Below, piece by piece: positions 19,234 through 28,546 of a stretch of 64,000 nucleotides of DNA. Source of the DNA: an uncultured Acetatifactor sp. (GTDB taxonomy: Bacteria; Bacillota; Clostridia; Lachnospirales; Lachnospiraceae); contig CANREV010000002.1 in assembly GCA_947629645.1 (NCBI GenBank), forward strand, positions 62,001 to 126,000, written 5' to 3'. The position numbers and the translations under genes were made by a program. Every line of letters begins with the position of its first letter. The first letter of the stretch is position 1. The notes beneath the pieces are model-generated. The model searched no databases. It was not told where the DNA came from and saw only the letters and a program-made list of their open reading frames with translations.

Positions 19234-20962
19234 GACTGGGAAAAAATTGCATAATGTATGGTTCTTTCTGGGACTTACGGCAGTGGCGGCAATGGTAATC
19301 CCCTATCTGATACTGGGAGAAAATGCCATCTTCACTTATCATGACCAGCTGGACGGAGAGATGATTGCCTATATTTTGCAGGCAAGGCATTTGTTTCAGG
19401 GGGATTTTCTGCCGGAGTTTATGGGAGGAATGGCCAAGACTGCGCTGACGCCTCCGGCGCCGGCATTCGTACTTCTGTTTTGTGCGGGAAATTATTTCGC
19501 CGCATTGCTGTTCATGCAGATTTCGGGTAGTCTTATCGGATATCTGGGGATGTATCTTTTGGCAGGAGAAGCCGGAGTCCATAGGGGAATTTCTGCAATA
19601 GCGGGCGTTATGTTTGCTTATCTGCCATTTCTGCCTGTATACGGCTTATCTCAGTACGGAATTCCATTGCTGATCTGGTGTGTTCTGCAATTAAAGAACG
19701 GGCGTCATATAATGCTTGCATATCTGTATGTGGCTTGTTATGCCCTGACTTCTTCCTTTGTGCTGATAGGCTTTGGCCTGTTGGGAGCAGGGGTGGTCTG
19801 GCTGTTTTGGCTTTTGGGAAAAGAGAAAAAAAATGTTCTTCTTTTTCTGGGAGCGTGGATATTGCTGGCGGGAATCTATATCGCGGAAAATATCAGACTG
19901 TTCCGGCAATTGCTGGGCGGTGATGCCTCGCAGATCTCACATAAAGCGGAGTATCAGCTGACGGCGGAGAGTTTTTTGCCTGCTTTCTTAAGGAACGTTA
20001 CGAAAGGCGGCCAGCACAGTGAATGCTATCAATTGTTTCCGCTGGCAGTGACTCTGGTCATTTTGACGACAGTTATGTTTTTCCGGAAAAAAATGCAGGG
20101 AGAGAGAGCGGGGCGGCTGCGCCGTGTCATCGGAGTGTGCCTGCTGTGGAACTGTTTTTTCTCATTTGCGGCGGCTTTCTGGGATAGCGCTGCGGGAGTG
20201 CATTTTAGGAAAAACTGGGCGGCGTTTGGCGCTTTTCAGGCGGACCGTCTGCTTTGGATCGCGCCGACTTTCTGGTATCTTGCCTTTGCCTGCGCAGGGA
20301 TGCTCTGCCTGGAATTGATCCGCTGTGAAGCGGGAAAGCCCGCAGGGATCATTCTCGCCTTGGCCGCATGCTGTGCCGCGGCAGTGGCGGGAATGCAGAT
20401 CTTCCTTGCGGGAGATGTGAAATCCAATGTCCGGAAACTGCAAAATCCGGAGTATGGCTTACTAAGTTATCGCGACTATTATGCGGAAGATGTGATGATC
20501 CGGGTGGAGGATTATTTGCGGACGGTTACGGGGATGGAGCCAGAGCAGTACAGAGTCGTGAGTCTGGGGATAGATCCCGCGGCTGCGCTCTGTCATGGAT
20601 TTTACTGCCTGGATGGGTATTCCAACAATTATCCCCTGGAGTACAAGCATAGTTTTCGCCGGATATTGGCGCCGGAATTGGAACGAAGCGATTATCTGCG
20701 GGAATATTTTGATAATTGGGGGAACAGGTGTTATCTTTTCAGCTCCGAGTGCCCCGGATATTATACTATAGAAAAAGGCGGTTTTTACTTTCAGGATTAC
20801 CGGCTGGACGCACAGGCGCTCAGGGAAATGGGAGGCGATTATCTTTTGTCGGCGGCGTATATAGCCAACGCGGAAGAGCAGGGTCTGGTCCTGATGAACG
20901 AAGAACCATTGGAAACGAAAGACAGTTATTACCGAATCTATATCTACGAGGTGGCTCCATGA
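19214..20962 (+). CDS. DUF6044-like polytopic membrane protein (copy 2)
   Basis: Paralogous to 3501-5276 ('DGYSNNYPLEYKHSFRR'); overlaps neighbours. Confidence 0.6.
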   Translation: MVDGLYKTGKKLHNVWFFLGLTAVAAMVIPYLILGENAIFTYHDQLDGEMIAYILQARHLFQGDFLPEFMGGMAKTALTPPAPAFVLLFCAGNYFAALLFMQISGSLIGYLGMYLLAGEAGVHRGISAIAGVMFAYLPFLPVYGLSQYGIPLLIWCVLQLKNGRHIMLAYLYVACYALTSSFVLIGFGLLGAGVVWLFWLLGKEKKNVLLFLGAWILLAGIYIAENIRLFRQLLGGDASQISHKAEYQLTAESFLPAFLRNVTKGGQHSECYQLFPLAVTLVILTTVMFFRKKMQGERAGRLRRVIGVCLLWNCFFSFAAAFWDSAAGVHFRKNWAAFGAFQADRLLWIAPTFWYLAFACAGMLCLELIRCEAGKPAGIILALAACCAAAVAGMQIFLAGDVKSNVRKLQNPEYGLLSYRDYYAEDVMIRVEDYLRTVTGMEPEQYRVVSLGIDPAAALCHGFYCLDGYSNNYPLEYKHSFRRILAPELERSDYLREYFDNWGNRCYLFSSECPGYYTIEKGGFYFQDYRLDAQALREMGGDYLLSAAYIANAEEQGLVLMNEEPLETKDSYYRIYIYEVAP

Positions 20963-22764
20963 AGGAGAAATTACAAAAAATAGTAAGGGGAAAAGCACAT
21001 GAGATTCTGATTCTGCTGATCTGCGCGTTGATCTTTTGTTTCTTTATCTCTCAAAAAGAGGGATTCCATATGGACGAACTGCTGAGTTTTGAACTGGCCA
21101 ACGCGGAATTTAATCCCTGGATCGTTACTACCCAGCCGCAGGGACGTCTGGCAAAGTTCGTGCACAATGAGATCGATGGAGAAAACTTTGGAGAAACTGT
21201 GAAAAATCTGGTCGCGGTGATTCAGGATGTCATACAAAACCGCGGCGATAGTAAGCTGTTAAGCTATAAGGCGGATGTCTATGAGGAACCGGTATGGATC
21301 AGCGGGGAACAGTTCGCAGAGTACATTCTGGTGGACGGAAAAGATGCCTTCAATTACTTTTCTGTGTATTTCAACGTAAAGGACGACAACCATCCTCCCC
21401 TGCATTTTATGCTGCTGCATACGGTTTCCTCTCTGTTTCAGAACAAAATCTCGCCCTGGATGGGCTGCGTCATCAATCTGGCGGCGGTTCTGTGCGTACA
21501 GATGCTGCTTTGGAAGCTGGGAGATATGCTGGCCTGGGATCTTGGATTGGGGGATCCGGGACGGAAAACCGGAATGATGGCGGCGCTGTTTTATGGTTTG
21601 TCTACAGGCGCTGTGGCTACTGTGCTGCTGATTAGGATGTATGGCATGGTGACGCTGTGGTGTGTGCTTTATTTTTATCTGATCCTTAAAAAATGGCGGG
21701 AAACATCTTTTGATAAAAAAAACGCGGGATTGATAGTCGTAACCATGCTGGGATTCTGGACACAGTATTTTTTCCTGTTTTATTGCCTGTGTCTGGCGTT
21801 TGTTGTCGTTGTGTGTCTGGCCAAAAATAAAAGAGTGAAAGAACTGACCGGGTTTATCCGTTCTATGGCGGTGGCCGCGGCAATAGGGCTGGCGGTTTTC
21901 CCCTTTGCCATTTCCGATGTGTTTTCCAGTGAACGGGGAGTGGAAGCCCTTGGGAATCTGGCTGTCGGACTTGCGGGATACGGGACCCGCTTAAAAAGCT
22001 TTGGACAGATTCTTGCCGGAAGGGAAATCTCGGGGCACGTTCTCATTATCCCGGCGCTCTTAGCTTCTTTTGTGGCGAACGGATTATGGAAAAAAAAGAG
22101 TGCGGGAAGGGCGGACGGTGCAGGCAGGACGGACGGCACAGATCGTACCGGACATGGGGAAGTGCTGTGGATGCTGTTATTTCCGCCGGTCGGCTATTTC
22201 CTGTTGGCGGCCAGAATGTCTCCGTATCTGGTGGACCGTTATCTCATGCCTCTGTTTCCCTTCGCGGCGCTGGTCCTGATGCTGACGGTCTTTGGACTGA
22301 TTGCAAAGCTGCGGCAGCTTTATAGTGAGCAACAGCGGAAAGGTCTGCAATGGGTAGTGTGCTGCGCTCTGATTTTGCTGCAGGTTGGCCATCTGGTCTG
22401 TTATGACGGCAGCTATCTGTACCGGGGATACGCGGAACAGAAAAAAACGGCGGCAGAGTATGCGGGCTATCCCTGTATCTGTCTTTATGATGGCGTGGGA
22501 TATTATGAAAATCTGCAGGAGTTTGCCTGTTATGACAAGTCTCTGCTTTTGACGCTGGAGCAGCTGGAGGAACGGAAAGACAAGGAAAGCATTGCACAAC
22601 TGGATGAAGTTCTGGTCCTGGTCAAAGCGAATGTGGACCCGTTAAAGGTATTGCAGATCCTTTTGTCGGACGACTACGGATTCCATCTGGAGCGGGAAGT
22701 GGAATATTCTCCCAGCGCATATGGCGATATGATTTTTATTGTGGGAAAGGAACATCAAAATTGA
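20959..22764 (+). CDS. GT-C/ArnT-PMT-like membrane glycosyltransferase
   Basis: 'EGFHMDELLSFELAN' acidic motif after TM1 and 'DDNHPPLHFMLLH'; ATG at 20959 overlaps the previous stop. Confidence 0.62.
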   Translation: MKEKLQKIVRGKAHEILILLICALIFCFFISQKEGFHMDELLSFELANAEFNPWIVTTQPQGRLAKFVHNEIDGENFGETVKNLVAVIQDVIQNRGDSKLLSYKADVYEEPVWISGEQFAEYILVDGKDAFNYFSVYFNVKDDNHPPLHFMLLHTVSSLFQNKISPWMGCVINLAAVLCVQMLLWKLGDMLAWDLGLGDPGRKTGMMAALFYGLSTGAVATVLLIRMYGMVTLWCVLYFYLILKKWRETSFDKKNAGLIVVTMLGFWTQYFFLFYCLCLAFVVVVCLAKNKRVKELTGFIRSMAVAAAIGLAVFPFAISDVFSSERGVEALGNLAVGLAGYGTRLKSFGQILAGREISGHVLIIPALLASFVANGLWKKKSAGRADGAGRTDGTDRTGHGEVLWMLLFPPVGYFLLAARMSPYLVDRYLMPLFPFAALVLMLTVFGLIAKLRQLYSEQQRKGLQWVVCCALILLQVGHLVCYDGSYLYRGYAEQKKTAAEYAGYPCICLYDGVGYYENLQEFACYDKSLLLTLEQLEERKDKESIAQLDEVLVLVKANVDPLKVLQILLSDDYGFHLEREVEYSPSAYGDMIFIVGKEHQN

Positions 22765-23828
22765 TCGCGGTAAAACTTTTGATATCAGCATTTTACCTGT
22801 TGGTAATGCCTGTGGCGGCGGGCAGTATCTTTCGCGTAAGGGAAAGCAGCAGGACGGGCAATCTGGTTTTTCAGTGGGTTGGCGGGCAGATTTTTCTGTG
22901 GGCCTGCTTCCAGCTGCTGTGCGTCCCCATGATTTTGCTGGAGGCTGACTTTGCCTGGGTCCGGGTGTGTTACAGCGTATTTCTGGCGCTGGTGATGGCG
23001 CTGGCGGTGGTGTTAAGGGTAAGGCGCAAGAAAAAAAGGGTGGTTGCCGTGACTCCCATCAGGGGATTTGACAGGAAGAACGCGGCAGGTTATATTTTGT
23101 GGGTGATCTTTTTCGCGCTTCTGCTTCTGCAGCTTGTGCAGGCGGTGCGTATGACTTACCGGGACGGAGACGATGCTTTTTATGTGGCTGTCTCCTCTAT
23201 TACGCAGGATGCGCAGACGATGTACCGGAAACTGCCCTATACCGGGTTTACGACAGAGCTGGATGTCAGACACGGACTGGCGCCTTTTCCCATCTGGATC
23301 GCGTATCTGGCGGAAATGACAGATGTCAGGGCGGTATCCATGGCGCATGTGATACTTCCGGTGGTACTGATCGCCATGACTTACGGCATTTTTTATCTTT
23401 TGGGAGATGTTCTGATACCGGAAAAGGAAGAGGGACTGCCGCTTTTTTTAATCTTTACGGAATTGCTGGTATTGTTTGGGGATTATTCCTTTTACACCCC
23501 TGAGAATTTTATGATTGCCAGAAGCAGACAGGGGAAAGCGGCATTGGGTAACATTGTGATTCCGATGCTGTGGCTGTTGCTGCTGCTTTTGTTTCGCAGG
23601 CTGAAACAGGGTAAGAAGATACCGCTTGGTTATTATGTATTGTTTGTGGCAACGGCTCTCACAGGCTGCCTTTGCAGCACGCTTGGAGCTATGCTGATTT
23701 GTGTGTTGGCGGGGGTTGCAGGACTTTGCGCGGCGATCGTCTACAGAAGGTGGAAGATTCTGATCCCTCTGGCGTTGTGCTGTCTGCCAAATGTTTGCTA
23801 TACTGTTCTTTATTTTGTATTGGAGTGA
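22761..23828 (+). CDS. DUF6077-like polytopic membrane protein, N-terminal part (TTG start)
   Basis: 355-aa hydrophobic ORF ending in TGA at 23826-23828; the downstream ORF 23841-24620 continues in the same frame. Confidence 0.55.
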   Translation: MIAVKLLISAFYLLVMPVAAGSIFRVRESSRTGNLVFQWVGGQIFLWACFQLLCVPMILLEADFAWVRVCYSVFLALVMALAVVLRVRRKKKRVVAVTPIRGFDRKNAAGYILWVIFFALLLLQLVQAVRMTYRDGDDAFYVAVSSITQDAQTMYRKLPYTGFTTELDVRHGLAPFPIWIAYLAEMTDVRAVSMAHVILPVVLIAMTYGIFYLLGDVLIPEKEEGLPLFLIFTELLVLFGDYSFYTPENFMIARSRQGKAALGNIVIPMLWLLLLLLFRRLKQGKKIPLGYYVLFVATALTGCLCSTLGAMLICVLAGVAGLCAAIVYRRWKILIPLALCCLPNVCYTVLYFVLE

Positions 23829-23840
23829 CTGGGAGGCCAT

Positions 23841-24620
23841 ATGTGGGAGACATTGCGGAATCTTTTTGACGAGTATATGGGTACCGGATTGATCGTGATT
23901 TTTTTTGTGATATCACTGATCTATCTTTGGGTACAGGAAAAAAGAAAATATATCAGGATCCTGTTTGTCTATGTGCCGGTTATTCTGCTGTGCCTTTTTT
24001 TTCAGCCCTTGTTTGCAAAACTGGTGTATAATACGGCGGGGAGGGAAATTTATTACCGGCTGCTGTGGCTTTTGCCCGTCACGGTGACGATTGCCTTTGC
24101 GGCAGTTACGCTTTATCTGCGGCTGTCGGGAAAGAGGAAGATTGTATTTGCGCTGGCTGCGGCTGGAATGATCATGGCATCGGGAAGCTTTATCTATAGA
24201 AATCCCTATTTTCAGAAAGCGGAGAATTTTTACCATGTTCCAGACTGCGTGGTGCATATCTGCGATGCTATTGTGGCGCCCGGAAGAGAAGTGATGGCGG
24301 TGTTCCCGCTGGAGCTGGTGCAGTATGTAAGACAGTATGAACCTACCATATGTATGCCCTACGGGAGAGAGATGACAGTGGAAAGCTGGTACTATTTTCA
24401 AAGTGATCTTTTGAATGAAATGGAAAGAGATGTCATCAACCTGGATCGTCTGGCGCCTCTGGCAAAAGAAAAAGGCTGTCATTACATCATCCTGTCTGAG
24501 GATAAGAAAATGAATGGCAGCCCTGAAAAATACGGGTGGGAAGTGTTTGAGCGGATGGATGGATATGTGATTTACAGGGATACGGAGATCATCCTGGAGA
24601 TCCCTGCTGATCATTCCTGA
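23841..24620 (+). CDS. polytopic membrane protein with soluble C-terminus, probable C-terminal part of the split DUF6077-like gene
   Basis: In frame with 22761-23828 (offset 1080 nt), four sense codons after TGA; GGGAGG 4 nt upstream of ATG could allow independent initiation. Confidence 0.5.
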   Translation: MWETLRNLFDEYMGTGLIVIFFVISLIYLWVQEKRKYIRILFVYVPVILLCLFFQPLFAKLVYNTAGREIYYRLLWLLPVTVTIAFAAVTLYLRLSGKRKIVFALAAAGMIMASGSFIYRNPYFQKAENFYHVPDCVVHICDAIVAPGREVMAVFPLELVQYVRQYEPTICMPYGREMTVESWYYFQSDLLNEMERDVINLDRLAPLAKEKGCHYIILSEDKKMNGSPEKYGWEVFERMDGYVIYRDTEIILEIPADHS

Positions 24621-25759
24621 TTCAGGTCATCCGGTTCCTTTTGGTCATAGTACTCAAGAGCGTATACAAAACGTTTGGCAATTTCCCTGCGCCCAGCCAC
24701 ATTTAAATGCAGATTGTCAATCAAATATTTGTCTGCGTTGTCTTCCGTGATGGTGCCGTAGAGGTTGTCTACAAAAGTGACGCTCTGGGTGGTGCAGGAA
24801 CTATACTCTTTGATCACATAAGTGGAGAGCACATCCTGACCGTATCTGACAATGTCGCTGCTGATATATTTGCCTTTTTCATCAAGCTGGTCGGAATAAG
24901 CGTAGGGCGGTGACAGGACAATAATGCGGATATGCGGGTACACGCTCTGGAAATATTCGATGCCTGCCTCCAGATTCCCCGTAAACTGCTGAATGTCAGT
25001 AGAGTTTTGATCGCTATACATTTCATGGCCCTGAAGGTAATCGGTAGCGTCATACAAAATAGTGATTACATCCACTTTACTGAAATCGAGAGTGAGCAGA
25101 GTATTGATCACTTCATCTGCCTCCGGGGGCAGATCTTCGCCCAGTGTTTCCTTTGCTTCCCTGTAGCTGAGTGTGATGTCATTTCCTGTGGCAAGTGTGG
25201 CGAGCCAGTAGAAGGTATAGACATCCATGGGGTAATTCGCTGTATCAATGTGCGGAGACTGGGCAGCCAGATAACTGCCGCTGACAGAGCAGTTATAAAC
25301 CTGGGCCCCTGTCATTTCCGCGATGATATTGGCGAGATTGTCCTTGGAATCCCTGTCGTCTGCAAATGGCGCGTTGCCGAAAGCAACGATGGTCAGTCCG
25401 TCCTCGTAATTCATATCCGTGCGGTTTCCATCGGCATCTAACAAAGGAATGATTTCATCCAGCGTATCTTCATAGGTACCTTTTCCGTCCTTAAAGATCT
25501 CGTCCAGATCCACAAATTCCCCAAAATTCATGATTTTATATGCAATACAGAAAATAAAGATCACAAATACGGTTAAAAACAGGATGTGTATATTTATGCG
25601 GGGGACAAAGCGTTTCCCTGCGGATTGTCCGGAATGCATATCCGGATCACTCTTTTTTGATTGGGAATCTCCGTCTGCTTCCGCAACGTTGTTTTTGTCC
25701 AGATCAATGATTTCCAGATCGGGAAACTTATGGATATGTTCTTCTCGTTCTTTTTTCAT
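24611..25759 (-). CDS. membrane-anchored SGNH-like protein with altered block I (GNA in place of GDS)
   Basis: TM 'IHILFLTVFVIFIFCIAYKI', 'LTIVAFGNAPFADDRDSKDNLANIIAEMTG', C-terminal 'DNLHLNVAGRREIAKRF' like the 13213 ORF. Confidence 0.65.
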   Translation of the reverse strand: MKKEREEHIHKFPDLEIIDLDKNNVAEADGDSQSKKSDPDMHSGQSAGKRFVPRINIHILFLTVFVIFIFCIAYKIMNFGEFVDLDEIFKDGKGTYEDTLDEIIPLLDADGNRTDMNYEDGLTIVAFGNAPFADDRDSKDNLANIIAEMTGAQVYNCSVSGSYLAAQSPHIDTANYPMDVYTFYWLATLATGNDITLSYREAKETLGEDLPPEADEVINTLLTLDFSKVDVITILYDATDYLQGHEMYSDQNSTDIQQFTGNLEAGIEYFQSVYPHIRIIVLSPPYAYSDQLDEKGKYISSDIVRYGQDVLSTYVIKEYSSCTTQSVTFVDNLYGTITEDNADKYLIDNLHLNVAGRREIAKRFVYALEYYDQKEPDDLNQE

Positions 25760-25903
25760 GAAATTCTCCGTTTCAAAACGATAATATATAATTGCTCTTT
25801 TGTTATTTCATGGATATTATTTTACTATTATGTGGGCGGGAAGTCTACAATATTAAGAAGTTTTAATAAGATTTAAGAAATTATGAAGAAATTTTTTATT
25901 TGC

Positions 25904-25932
25904 TTGAAGTGTATTGTCCGCAATGCTATAAT
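25904..25932 (+). promoter_or_regulatory. sigma-A-like promoter for the GH25 gene
   Basis: TTGAAG (25904-25909), 17-nt spacer, TATAAT (25927-25932), extended TG at 25924-25925. Confidence 0.6.
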
Positions 25933-26058
25933 GTTACAGAATTGTTAAAATTTGATTTTTTTGCTATTTGTATCGGAGCGTCCCGAATAGCCCTTAAGGC
26001 GGTGCAGATCTGATATTCGCATCGCTTGTCGCGTAAACGCTCCGGAATGGAGATTAAG

Positions 26059-28518
26059 ATGAAAAAATTGTTTAACCACACGAAACGGCCGGTGGAAAAC
26101 TGGAAGAATTATGACGAGGAAGCGTATGATTGGGATTCCCTAGAGGATGAAAATTACTCTGAGGGAGAAAGCATAGAAGAAGAGCCCTGGTACGAAGAAG
26201 AAAGCACCGGGGAAGAAGAATTTTATTACGAGGAAGAAGTCCAAGGGGAAGAAGAGGAATTCTCTTACGAGGAAGAAATCACAGGGGAAGAAGAGGAGTT
26301 CTCTTACGAGGAAGAGGCCCAGGGAGAAGAAGAGGAATTCTTTTACGAAGAAGAAGTTCAGGGAGAGGAAGAGGAATTCTTTTACGAGGAAGAAATCACA
26401 GGGGAAGAAGAGACATTTTATTACGAGGAAGAAGGCATAGAAGCGGAAGAGGATCCTTACTATGAAGAAGCGCCATACGGCGAGTCAGAACAACCGGGAG
26501 GCGGACAACGCCTTCGGGGAAACCTCTGGCTTCGGCTGGCGCAGCATCTGAATAACATGGGCGCGCTGGATAAAGTTATTATGGGTACGGGCGCGGCAGT
26601 GTTGGTGTTGGCGCTGGTGATCGTAGGCATGTTTATCAGTTCGCGTGTTACAGAGGGACAAGTGGCCCGGCTGGCGGATGTGGGCAGTCAGCTGGACGGC
26701 ATTGATATGATTGGTGAGAGAGGGCTTCTCGCAGTGGCGGACGCGGAGCTTGCGCGGCTGGCTGCAGCTGAGGCTGTGCAGGAGGAACCTGAAGCGCCCA
26801 AGGTATATCAGGAGGCGGAGTATGCGAGAAATATTACAGTTTCCCTGAACCTCACATCTGTTCAGAAAGATTTAAAAATAAAGTTTATTAACCAGTCCAA
26901 TAACAAATTGATTCCCAATGTGCCTTTTACCGTGACGGTGACGGATTCCGGCGGAAAGAGCTCTGTCTGGTCCGATGACGATATGGACGGTATCATTTAT
27001 AAAAAGGATATCACACCGGGAACGTATACCGTGTCTGTGATGGCGTTGGAGGGAGAACAGTATTCCAACTACAGTCTTTCTGCCGAATCCCGGAAAGTGG
27101 ATGTAAAGAAGGATATTGACTATAAAAAGGTAGATGTGACAAATGAGATTAAGAAAGAGTCTGAAGTCAATGCGGCAAAGGAAGATACCAGGCAGAATGC
27201 AACGGTAGTGGAATCTTCCCTGACGGACACGGTTGACTGGGTGGAAAGTAAAGTCGTTGATGCCGTTTACAATGAGGTGCCCAAAAGTTCTATCCCCGAT
27301 CCTGCGACACTGATCGCGGGAAACGGCATGGGAACGCTGACGCGTGTGGCAGAAACAAGCCTGACCGTATCCGGAGGCAATGGTTCGGCCTCGCAGGGCA
27401 TCACGTTGGACAAATCGGAAGTGACGCTTGCTGTTACGGGAACGGCAGCGGTCAACGCTACGTTGAGCGGGGCGTCTGCCGCCGCACCTTTGGTGTCCGC
27501 GGTTTCTGCGGATGCAAATATCGCAACGGTGTCGGCAGACGGTACTACGGTGACTGTTACCGGCGTCAGTGTGGGAAGTACGCAGATAACGGTGAGTTAC
27601 ACGGAAAACGGGATAACGGTTTTTGAAAACTTTTCTGTCGTTGTCAAGAGTAATCCCAGAGAAGATACTGTTACCAAGCTGAAAGATGCAGACGGCAATC
27701 AGCTTTATGTATTGGAAAATAATGTCTACCGGGAAGCGGTTTATGCTGATTACTATACGGCGGAGCGCTTTTTTGTGAGAGCAACCTCCAAATACTCCGG
27801 CTGGCAGACGCTTGATGGAAAGGTTTACTATTTTGACGCACGTGGTGAAAAAGTCACGGGTGAGCAGATTATACAGGGAGCCAAATATAATTTCGCCAGC
27901 GATGGCTCGCTGGTGACAGGTTCCGGCACTATGGGGATCGATGTGTCCAAGTGGAATGGAAATATTGACTGGGAGGCCGTCAGCAATTCAGGAGTTTCCT
28001 ATGTTATCATCCGATGCGGTTACAGAGGTTCCTCAGAGGGGAAATTGATTGAGGATCCTAAGTTTGCCGCCAATATAAAGGGCGCTACATCGGCGGGGCT
28101 GAAAGTGGGAATTTATTTCTTTACACAGGCTGTAGACGAGATAGAAGCTGTGGAGGAGGCATCCATGGTATTGGAACAGATCAAGGGATACAAGATATCC
28201 TATCCTGTTTTCCTGGATGTCGAGCCAAGCGGAGGCCGTGCTGATTCCATTGACAGGGCTACCAGAACGGCGGTATGCAAGGCGTTCTGCGAGACGATAA
28301 ACGGCGCAGGCTATACGGCCGGCATCTACGCGAACAAGACATGGCTGACGGGAAAACTGAATGCGGGAGAACTGAATGCGTATAAAATCTGGCTGGCACA
28401 ATATGCCGCCGAGCCCACTTATAATGGGAAATATGATCTATGGCAGTATAAATCCAGCGGAAAAGTAACCGGGATCAAAGGAAATGTGGATATGAATCTG
28501 AGTTACCTCGGATATTAA
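26059..28518 (+). CDS. membrane-anchored GH25 lysozyme with acidic cytoplasmic repeat domain, CnaB/SpaA-like and Big2-like regions
   Basis: GH25 domain '[17 protein letters not shown]...FLDVEPSGG...DLWQYKSSGKVTGIKGNVDMN'; TM 'VIMGTGAAVLVLALVIVGMFI'; EEExxGEEEEFxY repeats; ATG 26059 preceded by GGAG. Confidence 0.85.
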   Translation: MKKLFNHTKRPVENWKNYDEEAYDWDSLEDENYSEGESIEEEPWYEEESTGEEEFYYEEEVQGEEEEFSYEEEITGEEEEFSYEEEAQGEEEEFFYEEEVQGEEEEFFYEEEITGEEETFYYEEEGIEAEEDPYYEEAPYGESEQPGGGQRLRGNLWLRLAQHLNNMGALDKVIMGTGAAVLVLALVIVGMFISSRVTEGQVARLADVGSQLDGIDMIGERGLLAVADAELARLAAAEAVQEEPEAPKVYQEAEYARNITVSLNLTSVQKDLKIKFINQSNNKLIPNVPFTVTVTDSGGKSSVWSDDDMDGIIYKKDITPGTYTVSVMALEGEQYSNYSLSAESRKVDVKKDIDYKKVDVTNEIKKESEVNAAKEDTRQNATVVESSLTDTVDWVESKVVDAVYNEVPKSSIPDPATLIAGNGMGTLTRVAETSLTVSGGNGSASQGITLDKSEVTLAVTGTAAVNATLSGASAAAPLVSAVSADANIATVSADGTTVTVTGVSVGSTQITVSYTENGITVFENFSVVVKSNPREDTVTKLKDADGNQLYVLENNVYREAVYADYYTAERFFVRATSKYSGWQTLDGKVYYFDARGEKVTGEQIIQGAKYNFASDGSLVTGSGTMGIDVSKWNGNIDWEAVSNSGVSYVIIRCGYRGSSEGKLIEDPKFAANIKGATSAGLKVGIYFFTQAVDEIEAVEEASMVLEQIKGYKISYPVFLDVEPSGGRADSIDRATRTAVCKAFCETINGAGYTAGIYANKTWLTGKLNAGELNAYKIWLAQYAAEPTYNGKYDLWQYKSSGKVTGIKGNVDMNLSYLGY
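26230..26463 (+). repeat. six tandem 39-bp (13-aa) coding repeats EEExxGEEEEFxY
   Basis: Units at 26230, 26269, 26308, 26347, 26386, 26425; last unit degenerate (EEEGIEAEEDPYY). Confidence 0.9.
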
Positions 28519-28546
28519 AAAAGAGGTAGCCATAATATGGAGTAAT

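Noticed and set aside
23826-23828. Selenocysteine UGA codon
   Set aside because: The context is a membrane protein with no redox motif and I see no convincing bacterial SECIS hairpin right after the TGA; a nonsense change or split gene is simpler.
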